Shown: in pieces, positions 17,189-25,026 of the stretch
Numbering within the stretch: the first letter of the stretch is position 1
Layout: each line of letters starts with the position of its first letter
Source: Spirulina major PCC 6313
GTDB taxonomy: Bacteria; Cyanobacteriota; Cyanobacteriia; Cyanobacteriales; Spirulinaceae
DNA: 64,000 nucleotides
Direction of reading: 5' to 3'
Assembly: GCF_001890765.1 (NCBI RefSeq)
Contig: NZ_KV878783.1
Location: 3,624,771 to 3,688,770 of the forward strand
Notes under the pieces: generated by a model
Database searches by the model: none
What the model saw: only the letters and a program-made list of their open reading frames with translations
Told to the model about the DNA's origin: nothing
Translations under genes and position numbers: made by a program

Positions 17189-18546
17189 CTAATCCTGTAG
17201 GGGTTTGGAGACAGCCTGAGCCCCCTGCTTAACAAAGAAAAAACGTTCAATCGCAATAGCCAGGACTTTGACCCCTGGCAGTGGTTGCCTTCGAGAAGGA
17301 GCAAAGCCCACTAACTTCGTCAACGCCAGCGTAGCCTGTCGCAGGGAGTCAACAGCTTGGCCCGAGAGCTGATGCAACAACCTGAGTTCATCGGCATCAA
17401 AAAGCGTCTGAGCCGACTGTTCAGGGTCTTGACGCAAGGCATAAGTCAACCCGAGAAGCCGCCAAGCGACCACCGAGTAAAAAGTTAAGGCATTGACCAA
17501 GGTATGCACATCGTCAAATTGGAGCCGCTCCACATTTAACGCCCCAGACTTGAGAGTGAAGTGAAGCCGTTCAATGCGCCAACGCAGAGCATAGAAACGG
17601 AGGATGCGTTGGACATCCGCTGCCGTTGCCACCGGTAGACTGGTGAGCAAAGACCAGCACAGACTGTTGTCAGCGTCGAAGCAGTCCACCTGCGTTTTCC
17701 CATCGACACAAGCGACCTCGGTAGCCATAACCAGCGTAAGGGGCTGCGTCTTGTGGCGAGCGGGGCTCAAATCTTGACGCGGGTAGATGTAAACGGTTGC
17801 CGCCTGCAACTGCAAGGTCACGTCTACCGTTCGTCCCTTGCCCTCATACAGCCGCTCAATCTGCACTGAATACTGCCCGTAGTCGTCGAGCTGCTCAGCG
17901 ACATCCGGCAATGGACAGACCGTTCCGGCGGCAGCCACTTCGACGCGGCGGGGTTGACACACCCGCACCAGCAAATCCACATTGGGCTCACGCTCAGCTT
18001 TGAAGAACTCGAAAATATCCCCTTCTCGGTCACAGATGACCACCCACCGTCGGTTTGACCCTTGGGCTTGTTGGTTGACCGCAACCAAGCCCTTGAACCA
18101 CTTTTGAGATTCTTTTTGCGGCGACGGCCAATCTATCGCCCCCCCTCGCGTCCAGTACTGTTGATGGATTAGTCCTAGGGGCTGCCCCTCCTGCTCCATG
18201 AGCAACACATTGTGCTGCATCAGTCCCCGCACCTTACCCTGGATTCTCCCCAATCCCGACATCTGCGTCTGACCTGAGTAGTTGTAGTACGTTGTGTCCT
18301 GAGCCGCGATGAGATACTCACTCTCACTGGCTTGGACTCGGGCTTGGGTGGATGCCACGTGACCGGACAACATCGTTGCACTGTTCATGTCCTTGCGGGC
18401 AAACAAACCGGCCACTGTTTGCCTAAAGCTGTTGCCCATACAACTCGAAAAGGACAAGTTGGGTTTTTCGTAGGCACGTTCATAGGCTTGGTTCAGACTT
18501 TTTTTACCTGGGGGCGGAAGGCGTTGAGTTGGCTAAACTCTGACAT
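17189..18546 (-). CDS. IS4-family transposase with frameshift near the start
   Basis: The DDE transposase of the element. Catalytic Asp in YLIAAQDTTYYNY, second Asp in WVVICDREGDIFEFF, and the IS4 YREK signature, with exact spacing Y-x2-R-x3-E-x6-K, in YALRWRIERLHFTLKSG. The natural ATG is probably at 18546 (MSEFSQLNAFRPQVKK). The frame then stops after an A7 run and continues one frame over as SLNQAYERAYEKPNLSF. Copy 2 has the same A7 run, so either this is programmed slippage or both copies derive from a shared mutant. The simple ORF from the TTG at 18457 (422 residues) lacks the first 45 or so residues. Confidence 0.85.
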
Positions 18547-18672
18547 CTCTACTGTGCTTACTCCTCATCATTTTGGGCATAGTCTAACCTCCATAGCCTT
18601 ACTGGGCTTTATCTCTCAGGATATCTTCAACCCCCTAATACATATGACTTAGTAAAACCCCTACAGGATTAG
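17189..18672 (-). mobile_element. IS4-family element, copy 1 (1484 bp, complete)
   Basis: The terminal inverted repeat CTAATCCTGTAGGGGTTT at 17189 is mirrored at 18655-18672. The 10-bp target duplication GCCCTTTGGG lies on both sides (17179-17188 and 18673-18682). Length and duplication size fit the IS4 family. The transposase stop codon is formed by the terminal bases of the left repeat. Confidence 0.93.
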
Positions 18673-18973
18673 GCCCTTTGGGAGAGGGAACTGGAACAAT
18701 GGATCGGCTCCCCTCTCCCTCTGGGAGAGGGTTGGGGGTAAGGGCGATCAACTTTTGTCAGTCAACCAAGTCTTTCACTCATCCCTTCCATTTAATGGGT
18801 TTAATGCCGATTATCATAATCTTGATCGTGTGAATGCTAATGTGCTCTATCTTAATGCGATCAGCAGCCTCCCATGACTATCAGCAGACTGAGAATCCTC
18901 ACGCCTTGCGGTCGGGAAGAGTGTCAATCTGTATAAATACGGCTGCACATTTCGGCGGGGGTCTGACGACGCA
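18673..18973. other. non-coding: MITE half and no gene
   Basis: Contains the right half of the MITE to 18768 and its 10-bp flank. The rest up to the 18974 hairpin holds no gene I can support. The minus-strand ORF crossing it (18847-19083) runs through the terminator palindrome and is not credible. Confidence 0.5.
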
Positions 18974-19012
18974 CAAAAGACAGACGGTAAATTAATTACC
19001 GTCTGTCTTTTG
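18974..19012. terminator. bidirectional terminator downstream of padR
   Basis: CAAAAGACAGACGGTAA (18974-18990) pairs perfectly over 17 bp with TTACCGTCTGTCTTTTG (18996-19012). With A-rich and T-rich feet it can terminate on either strand. It lies 70 bp beyond the padR stop. Confidence 0.7.
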
Positions 19013-19082
19013 CGTTGAGGGTCATCGAGACTTAACAAGGTCGCCATGAAGGGGAACCGACGATTCCCCTTCGTCATTCCCA

Positions 19083-19448
19083 TTACATTGCCTGTGCCTG
19101 GCGTTGGGTCTCTTGATTGACGTAGCTTTGCCAGTAGTGCGAAAGTTCCTCCGCTTGGCGATGGGCCGAATCACAGAGCTGGTACATCCGACGCGGGCGA
19201 CCCCGGCCGGTGACTTTTTTCCAGTAGCCGACAATGCTCTTTTCCCGTTCGAGGAATTTCAACGCACCGTACAAGACGGTATCTGAAAGCCGGTAGGTGG
19301 GATAGTCACGTTCGAGCAACTCGATCAACTCTGTACCGTAGGATTCATTGTTGAGCAACACCGAGAGAACATAGCACACCGCCAGTTCTCGGTTGAGATA
19401 ATGCGGCGGAGGGTTGTTGAAAAAGGTGTAAATATCTTCAAAGTTCAT
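19083..19448 (-). CDS. PadR-family transcriptional regulator
   Basis: A 121-residue winged-helix DNA-binding protein of the PadR family, often a dimeric repressor. The wing-helix region is CYVLSVLLNNESYGTELIELL through YRLSDTVLYGALKFLEREK and the basic beta-wing WKKVTGRGRPRRMYQL; a short helical dimerisation tail follows. The start MNFEDIYTFF (ATG at 19448) fits cyanobacterial relatives as I recall them, though an ATG at 19460 would add MVKS. The clock-modifying Pex protein of Synechococcus is also a PadR protein; I cannot say whether this is its orthologue. No target gene is adjacent: it is flanked by non-coding DNA on both sides. Confidence 0.88.
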   Translation of the reverse strand: MNFEDIYTFFNNPPPHYLNRELAVCYVLSVLLNNESYGTELIELLERDYPTYRLSDTVLYGALKFLEREKSIVGYWKKVTGRGRPRRMYQLCDSAHRQAEELSHYWQSYVNQETQRQAQAM

Positions 19449-19460
19449 AGATTTCACCAT

Positions 19461-20002
19461 CGAAATTCCCAGTTAACTCATTCACAATCACCGTGGATAC
19501 ACCCTAACTGTGGTTTAGTCATCCTTATTGTCTGCGTTTTGGGTAGTGCATCCGTCCTGAGTATGAGCCGATCGCACAAGGAGGCTAAATCCATTGAGGG
19601 TTGATTCGCGTCAGGGTAGCGATCATCATGAGTGGAGCGATCGTGACGAGCAACGTTAGACAATAACAGCTATGAAACGGCATGATCTGCCACGCTCATG
19701 AGGGTTGAACCCTAGCCTTACCGCAACGTTATCCTTGACCTAGATTAAATTTAGGGGATGGGATGGCTTTTGGTTAAGGCTATTTTTCTACTTTCTAGAG
19801 TAGCAAAATTTAGTTCTGCGGAGAAAAACGACTCCACCGGACAGTAAGCCCTGAAGTATCGCCAATCTCCGCCCTTCTCAATGGAATTTTAAGCCTAGGC
19901 TGATCCAGCTTTCAGAGGTTTTTCCTTGGATCAGGAAAATTAAGGATTTTTCGATCGGAGGGGTTTGATCGGGGCGCGATCGCAGTCCCAATCGCCTCGC
20001 TT
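19461..20002. other. 540-bp gap without a recognised gene
   Basis: No credible coding region, RNA gene or repeat was seen. It should contain the padR promoter at its left end. It has several A/T-rich stretches and a HIP1 site. Confidence 0.5.
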
Positions 20003-20668
20003 CTACTGATCGTGACGCTCGAAGATCACGGAAAGATTATTGGCGGGCATGGCGATCGCCTCCCGTCGTTGCAGACCTTCCCCATGGGCGATCGCTTCGA
20101 CCTCTTCGAGGGCACGAATCCCCCAATCGGGATTAGCCGCCCGGAGGGATTGATCAAAGGCGATATTGCTGGGGGCGGCGACTTGTCCCCCTTGGAAAAA
20201 CGGCCCGTACAGATACAAAATCCCCCCCGGTGGCAAGATGCGCCCCGCTCCGGCCAGGAGTCCGAGGGTGGCGGCCCAAGGCGCGATGTGGATCATGTTG
20301 ATCGCCACGATCGCACGAATCGGATCATGCTCTAACTCTGCCCTCGTCAGTCCTGGGGGTAGCAAGCCGGTTTCAATTGACCAGGGGCGATCGCACACAT
20401 CCAACGGAATCGGAGCGGTGAGGTTCGCAACCGGGCAAGCCTGTTGCCAAGCCAAAATGCTCGATCGCAGTTCCGGATTGGGTTCACTGCTCAACCACCG
20501 CCGGGGCGCGAGGGCGGGCGCGAAATACACCCCATGCTCGCCAGTGCCGCTGGCAATCTCTAACACCGTTCCCTGGGGCGGCAAGACCTGTTTAAGCACC
20601 TGCAAAATCGGATCGCGGTTGCGCTCTGTGGCGGGGGCATATTGACGGCGATCCAAACTAATATCCAT
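20003..20668 (-). CDS. DUF938 SAM-dependent methyltransferase-like protein
   Basis: A 221-residue class I methyltransferase fold of the DUF938 family. The glycine-rich SAM loop is VLEIASGTGEHGVYFAPAL (about 36-54) and the acidic loop follows at SSEPNPELRSSI. Family-specific segments RRQYAPATERNRDPIL (N-terminus), IVAINMIHIAPW and LYLYGPFFQGG are all present. The natural substrate is not established. It stands alone between a gap and the divergent CBS gene. The ATG at 20668 gives the expected N-terminus. Confidence 0.88.
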   Translation of the reverse strand: MDISLDRRQYAPATERNRDPILQVLKQVLPPQGTVLEIASGTGEHGVYFAPALAPRRWLSSEPNPELRSSILAWQQACPVANLTAPIPLDVCDRPWSIETGLLPPGLTRAELEHDPIRAIVAINMIHIAPWAATLGLLAGAGRILPPGGILYLYGPFFQGGQVAAPSNIAFDQSLRAANPDWGIRALEEVEAIAHGEGLQRREAIAMPANNLSVIFERHDQ

Positions 20669-20852
20669 GGGGTGATTACTCTGACTGGGGGCTTGATCGT
20701 TAGTATCGCATTCTGTTCATCGCTGTGAATAGCCAGCGATCGCAGCCTGTTGTCCTGAAATTGTGCTCGCTGTAACAATCCATAACACAATCCCAAGGGG
20801 GTTCAGGAGTTCCCTACAATAGGAAGTATTCTTCTGAGGCGATCAACAAACC

Positions 20853-21311
20853 ATGACAAAAACTGTGGCGGAGTTTATGACTCCCACGCCCATTACGGTA
20901 ACTCCACAAACCTCACTACGGGAGGCGATTCAGCTTTTGGCCGAAAAACAGATCAGCGGTCTGCCGGTGGTGGATGATGCTGGGACGTTAGTGGGGGTGC
21001 TGTCGGACGCGGATTTGATGTGGCAAGAAACGGGTGCTGATCCGCCGCCTTACATTATGTTTCTCGATAGTGTGATTTTTTTGCAAAACCCGGCCCGCTA
21101 TGAACAGGAATTGCACAAATCCCTAGGGCAAACCGTGGGCGAAGTGATGACGAAAAAACCGATCACCGCTCAACCGGATCAAAGCCTCCGGGATGCGGCT
21201 CGGATCATGCATGAAAAGCATGTGCGTCGCTTGCCGGTGGTGGATGCCAACGGTCAGATCGTGGGGATTCTTTCCCATGGTGATATTATTCGAGCGATGG
21301 CAGCGAGTTAA
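20853..21311 (+). CDS. tandem CBS-domain protein
   Basis: A 152-residue protein of two CBS domains forming one Bateman module, which usually senses adenine nucleotides. CBS1 starts VAEFMTPTPITVTPQTSLREA and contains QISGLPVVDDAGTLVGVLSDADL. CBS2 starts VGEVMTKKPITAQPDQSLRDA and ends HVRRLPVVDANGQIVGILSHGDIIRA. A 40-residue insertion between them (TGADPPPYIMFLDSVIFL) is seen in many cyanobacterial and plastid members. No enzymatic domain is attached. It precedes the HEAT-repeat gene by 50 bp on the same strand and may be co-transcribed with it. Confidence 0.92.
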   Translation: MTKTVAEFMTPTPITVTPQTSLREAIQLLAEKQISGLPVVDDAGTLVGVLSDADLMWQETGADPPPYIMFLDSVIFLQNPARYEQELHKSLGQTVGEVMTKKPITAQPDQSLRDAARIMHEKHVRRLPVVDANGQIVGILSHGDIIRAMAAS

Positions 21312-21360
21312 TTGCGATCGCTGTCTACTTCCATCATTGCTACCCTAGATTCTTTAATTT

Positions 21361-22026
21361 ATGACTATTACCCGTGAATCCGTGCAGGCGCTGTTAAGTT
21401 CAGAGGAGTACAGCGATCGCATTCGTGGCTTAAATCATCTGCGTCAACTGGATCAGACCACTGGGTTTGAACTGATTCAACCCCTGATTACGGATTCTCA
21501 AGCGCGGGTGCGCTATGCAGCGGTGAGTCAATTGGATCATTTAGGGACGGTTGACCCCGCTGCGGCCTTGGTGCTGTTGCGCGATCGCCTCCAGCACGAT
21601 TCCGAAGCCGATGTGCAGGCAGCAGCGGCCGATGCGATCGCCGCCCTCAAACTCACCGACGGCTTCGACGACCTCAAACAGGCCTACGAAACCACCACCG
21701 AATGGCTCCTGCAATTCAGCATCGTCGCCGCCCTCGGTGAAATGGGCGATCCCCGTGGCTTTGATCTCCTCGTTGATGCCCTCAAATCCGATCAATCCCT
21801 CCTCTACACCGCCGCCATCAGCGCCTTTGGTGAACTAGGCGATCGCCGTGCCGTCCCACTCTTACTTCCCTTCCAAAGTGATGACGACTGGCAAGTGCGT
21901 TACCGCATTGCCCAATCCTTAAACCGTCTCGGCGGCGACGAAGCCAAAACCGCCCTCGCCCACCTCGCCCAAGATTCCGTAGAAGTCGTTGCCAATGAAG
22001 CCCAGCGGGGTATTGCCGCCGATTAA
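21361..22026 (+). CDS. nblB: HEAT-repeat protein, NblB/CpcE-like (phycobilisome-related)
   Basis: 221 residues built from about six HEAT-like helical pairs; the repeat pattern is seen as RIRGLNHLRQL, VRYAAVSQLDHLG, VQAAAADAIAALK, FSIVAALGEMGDPRGF, YTAAISAFGELGDRRAV and VRYRIAQSLNRLGGDEA. Cyanobacterial proteins of this type include the phycobilin lyase subunits CpcE/CpcF and NblB, which helps dismantle phycobilisomes. The compact length and the opening TITRESVQALLSSEEYSDRIRGL look NblB-like. No phycobilisome structural genes are nearby, so the assignment rests on sequence alone. Confidence 0.75.
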   Translation: MTITRESVQALLSSEEYSDRIRGLNHLRQLDQTTGFELIQPLITDSQARVRYAAVSQLDHLGTVDPAAALVLLRDRLQHDSEADVQAAAADAIAALKLTDGFDDLKQAYETTTEWLLQFSIVAALGEMGDPRGFDLLVDALKSDQSLLYTAAISAFGELGDRRAVPLLLPFQSDDDWQVRYRIAQSLNRLGGDEAKTALAHLAQDSVEVVANEAQRGIAAD

Positions 22027-22032
22027 CAAAGC

Positions 22033-22282
22033 AAGGGGCTAAAGCCACCTTGCCCATCGCACGACAAGGCGGCTGCTGGAACTTAAGCACAGAATCCAGT
22101 CCTTCTTTGACGCTCTCCCCCCAACCCTGACGGGTATGGTCGGAGATTCCTGTTTTACAGACTCGTAGTGCGAGCATCTTGCTCGCCACAGATTGAAAGC
22201 ATTTGCCATGACCGGATTAAATCGTTAACCTCCATCCGCCACCTTGCCGATCACCGAGAGGACAAGGCGGCTTTAGCCCCTT
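22033..22282. repeat. inverted repeat pair flanking a 200-bp non-coding stretch
   Basis: AAGGGGCTAAAGCCACCTTG at 22033-22052 is mirrored by CAAGGCGGCTTTAGCCCCTT ending at 22282, with one mismatch. A partial third copy (ACAAGGCGGCT) lies inside. No target duplication was seen. It could be a decayed repeat element between the HEAT gene and ndk. Confidence 0.5.
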
Positions 22283-22302
22283 GTCTCTCGTGTTAACGCG
22301 CT

Positions 22303-22755
22303 TTATTCTTCCACCAACCACGCTTTACTGTGGGATTCCCAGGCGACAAGCTCATCCTCGCTAAACCACAGGGCGATTTCCCGCTGTGCCGTTTCGATCG
22401 CGTCGGAACCGTGGATCAGGTTGCGCCCGACTTGGATGCCGTAGTCGCCGCGAATCGTGCCAGGTTCGGACATCAGGGGATTGGTTGCCCCGATCAATTT
22501 CCGCGCCGATGCCACTACGCCATCACCTTCCCACACCATCGCCACCACCGGGCTAGAGGTGATGAAGTCTACCAAGCCTTGGAAAAAGGGGCGTTCTTTA
22601 TGCACATCGTAATGTTGTTCGGCGAGTTCACGGGATACCGCCATAAATTTCAGGCCCACGAGGGTAAACCCTTTGGTTTCAAAGCGTTTGATGATGTCAC
22701 CGACTAAGCCCCGTTGCACGCCATCGGGTTTAATCATCAAAAAAGTCCGTTCCAT
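22303..22755 (-). CDS. ndk: nucleoside diphosphate kinase
   Basis: Ndk transfers the gamma-phosphate of ATP to nucleoside diphosphates through a phospho-histidine, balancing NTP and dNTP pools. The 150-residue protein is full length: N-terminal [20 protein letters not shown], the catalytic His in [18 protein letters not shown] (about 116), the substrate loop [19 protein letters not shown] and the C-terminus [11 protein letters not shown]. It is convergent with the HEAT-repeat gene and lies 85 bp downstream of an O-methyltransferase on the same strand. Confidence 0.96.
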   Translation of the reverse strand: MERTFLMIKPDGVQRGLVGDIIKRFETKGFTLVGLKFMAVSRELAEQHYDVHKERPFFQGLVDFITSSPVVAMVWEGDGVVASARKLIGATNPLMSEPGTIRGDYGIQVGRNLIHGSDAIETAQREIALWFSEDELVAWESHSKAWLVEE

Positions 22756-22839
22756 TGCACTCCCTCCTACAAAGAGATCAAGATCAAAGTCAATAACAAG
22801 TCCACAAGACAGAGTAGCGGAGAAGGGGTCATCGGGAAA

Positions 22840-23505
22840 CTAGCCGCGTTTACGAGCGAGGGTTAAACCGTCGGCAATGGGCACGAGACTGAGGGAAATG
22901 CGATCGTCTTGGTGCAGTTGGGTGTTGAATTCGCGGATGGCGATCGTGCGGTGATCCTGTACGGCTGGATCGGCTACCCGCCCCGACCACAGGACGTTAT
23001 CAATGGCCATCAATCCCCCAGGGCGCAGCAGGGCGAGGGCTTTTTCGTAGTAGTGGGGATAGTTGCGTTTGTCGGCATCGATGAAGGCAAAATCGAAGGT
23101 GCTGCCTTGGCCGGTGGCGAGGAGATAATCGAGGGTGTCGAGGGCAGGGGCGATGTGGAGTTGGATTTTTTCTGCAACGCCGGCCTGCTGCCAGTGGCGA
23201 CGAGCGATCGCCGTCACCTCCCCATCCAGATCACAGGCCACGACACAGCCATCGTCCGGCAGCGCGAGGGCGATCGCTAAGGCACTGTAGCCCGTAAACA
23301 CCCCAACTTCAAGGGTTTTCCTTGCTCCGATCAGTTCAACCAGGAGCGCCATAAATTGCCCCTGTTCCGGTGCAATCTGCATCCGAGCCATGGGGTGCTG
23401 GGCGGTCTCGGCGCGAAGTTGGGCGAGGCTGTCGGGTTCGCGGAGGGAGACTTGTTGTAAGTATTGATACAGTTGGGCATCTAAGCCCAGGGTTTTATGA
23501 CTCAT
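22840..23505 (-). CDS. class I SAM-dependent O-methyltransferase (Methyltransf_3)
   Basis: A 221-residue catechol/caffeoyl-CoA O-methyltransferase-like enzyme. The SAM loop is TLEVGVFTGYSALAIALAL (about 64-82), the acidic motif CVVACDLDGEV and the metal-binding Asp segment FDFAFIDADKRNYPHYYE (about 137-154), followed by GGLMAIDNVLWSGRV. These are the family's SAM and divalent-metal sites. The substrate cannot be inferred; in Synechocystis a homologue methylates flavonoid-type substrates in vitro, but the physiological role is unknown. It lies upstream of ndk on the same strand. Confidence 0.92.
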   Translation of the reverse strand: MSHKTLGLDAQLYQYLQQVSLREPDSLAQLRAETAQHPMARMQIAPEQGQFMALLVELIGARKTLEVGVFTGYSALAIALALPDDGCVVACDLDGEVTAIARRHWQQAGVAEKIQLHIAPALDTLDYLLATGQGSTFDFAFIDADKRNYPHYYEKALALLRPGGLMAIDNVLWSGRVADPAVQDHRTIAIREFNTQLHQDDRISLSLVPIADGLTLARKRG

Positions 23506-23614
23506 TTTGAATCTGCGGAGTGGATATCATCCCATGAGCTTGGCATAGTTTTGATTCTAAATTCAGCTTGAGGATTGTTCTACAGCAGGGTGGTGTCATG
23601 GTGGTTCTCACAAG

Positions 23615-23725
23615 CTAAGGATGACCGGGCGGTTCCGGATCTTGACGAGAAACAATCACCACGGGTCGCGTTTTGGCCGGTAGTCCGAGGTCAGCCAACC
23701 AAACTTCACCAGGTTTCGGGTTCAT
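23615..23725 (-). pseudogene. remnant of a MazF/PemK-type toxin gene
   Basis: The minus strand from 23725 encodes PKPGEVWLADLGLPAKTRPV followed by VIVSRQDPEPP, the N-terminal strand region of MazF/PemK ribonuclease toxins (family motif PGEVWxADLG and TRPVVIVS). The frame then ends at 23615 after 36 codons, whereas an intact toxin has about 110. The following bases do not restore a recognisable toxin in any one frame. It directly follows an antitoxin-like fragment, as in a real toxin-antitoxin pair, so this is a decayed locus. Confidence 0.65.
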
Positions 23726-23729
23726 CAAT

Positions 23730-23915
23730 TCAATCCAAAACTTCTTGTTCAATCTGACGACAACGAGCTAAATCCAGGAGATCTTGATCCGCAAGTTCTA
23801 TGATTTCTGCGATCCATTGTTGGGCTTGTTCGGCGATCGCAGGTTGCCAGGTTTTGAGGCGATGATCGAGTTCTTGGGCGAGTGTATCCGTGCGGTTTTG
23901 GGTGGGACTTCTGTT
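23730..23915 (-). pseudogene. antitoxin-like fragment paired with the MazF remnant
   Basis: An open minus-strand stretch without a usable start codon encodes TDTLAQELDHRLKTWQPAIA and IIELADQDLLDLARCRQIEQ, then EVLD and a stop five bases before the toxin start. Small helical proteins of this pattern precede MazF-type toxins in cyanobacteria. The absence of any ATG, GTG or early TTG indicates loss of the 5' end. The remainder of the 23506-24108 gap shows no gene. Confidence 0.45.
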
Positions 23916-24108
23916 TTAGGGTAGCATTTCGCTTCGGTTGCTATTTCGGCAATGGGCGATGCCTAACCGGGAATGCTGGGCTAGACTGGGGGCGTATTTC
24001 TATCGGCTGGGGAATGGTTGATGGCACGCGGCATCTGCTCGATAAGATGGTGGTGGCAAGCCGTATCCTTGCGTTACTCTAGTTTTTTACAAATGAACTG
24101 TCCCGCTT

Positions 24109-24942
24109 GTGTATGACAATTCTTGCAAATTTCTCATCGAAACCTATCCTGAAGACTTTGCCGCCTGGCTCATTGGTCAACCCGTTCCCCTCACCGAACT
24201 CAAACCCACCGAGCTAGTCAGCGAACCGATTCGCGCCGATTCCCTACTGTTGCAAGGGGACGATGTGGTGTTGCAGGTAGAATTCCAAACCCAGCCAGAC
24301 CCCACCATGCCCCGTCGGATGGCGGATTATTTCCTACGCATCCAGAAGAAATTTCCCCAAAAACAAATCAAGCAAGTGGTGCTCTATCTGCGCACCAGCG
24401 GATCTCCCCTCGTCTACGAAACCCAATTCCAATCCCAAGGTATGACCCATTGTTTTGAGGTGGTGCGGTTGTGGGAGCAGCCCCAAGCATTGTTTTGGAA
24501 TAGACCGGGTTTATTGCCTTTGGCGATTCTATCCCAGGGGGCAGAAACCGATGCGGTGGGTTTGCTCCAGCAGATTCAGCGTCGGCTGGGGGAAATCGTG
24601 ACCGATGGGGGGATACGCAGCAATCTGGAAGCGGCAACAGGGATATTGGCGGGGTTAAAATTAGAAGCAGATCTCATTCAACAAGTTATGAGGAGCGGAG
24701 CCATGCGAGAGTCGACGTTTTATCAAGCGATCCTTGAAGAGGGTCGTCAAGAGGGTCGCCAAGAGGGTCGCCAAGAGGGTCGCCAAGAGGGGCGAAAAGA
24801 GGAGCGATTTAGCCTGCTCCGCAAAATTGTACCGTTTTTGCAAAGCTGTCGAGTTCCTGTTGAGCCGATCTTGAAGATGGCGGGGGTGACGCTGGAGGAG
24901 TTGGAACTGGGTGAAGGGTCTTCAGAGGATGAGGCAATGTAG
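24109..24942 (+). CDS. Rpn/DUF4351-type PD-(D/E)XK nuclease-like protein
   Basis: A 277-residue protein of the Rpn (recombination-promoting nuclease)/transposase_31-like group common in cyanobacteria. The nuclease core is visible as a conserved Asp in RADSLLLQGDDVVLQVEFQT, with Glu-x-Gln two strands later, followed by RMADYFLRIQKKF and QVVLYLRTSG. Near the C-terminus the unit EGRQ is repeated four times before EGRKEER, a coded microsatellite typical of the family. The end LKMAGVTLEELE is a short helical motif also common there. The start is a GTG (MYDNSCKF). The cellular role is unclear; E. coli Rpn proteins raise recombination when overexpressed. An IS4 lies 84 bp downstream. Confidence 0.85.
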   Translation: MYDNSCKFLIETYPEDFAAWLIGQPVPLTELKPTELVSEPIRADSLLLQGDDVVLQVEFQTQPDPTMPRRMADYFLRIQKKFPQKQIKQVVLYLRTSGSPLVYETQFQSQGMTHCFEVVRLWEQPQALFWNRPGLLPLAILSQGAETDAVGLLQQIQRRLGEIVTDGGIRSNLEAATGILAGLKLEADLIQQVMRSGAMRESTFYQAILEEGRQEGRQEGRQEGRQEGRKEERFSLLRKIVPFLQSCRVPVEPILKMAGVTLEELELGEGSSEDEAM

Positions 24943-25026
24943 AGGTTTGGCGATCGCACCAGTTCGCAGAGGCTAGACCCTAGCTTCGTTTCAGGCTCTT
25001 GATCCCCCCTGCCCCCCCTTTTTAAG

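Larger units (their letters stand above)
17127..18768. mobile_element. palindromic MITE carrying an IS4 insertion
   Basis: Terminal inverted repeat TGGTTGACTGACAAAA at 17127-17142 and its complement at 18753-18768. It is flanked by the 10-bp direct repeat AGTCTTTCAC (17116-17125 and 18769-18778), with one extra base on the left. The interior is G/C-rich and palindromic. IS4 copy 1 has inserted inside and duplicated ten bases of it. Without IS4 the MITE is about 150 bp. Confidence 0.65.

Noticed and set aside
18847-19083. 78-codon minus-strand ORF after padR
   Set aside because: Crosses a perfect 17-bp terminator stem; not conserved-looking.
23882-24082. 66-codon Gly/Phe-rich plus-strand ORF before the Rpn gene
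   Set aside because: Biased composition, no start site, overlaps the antitoxin remnant on the other strand.
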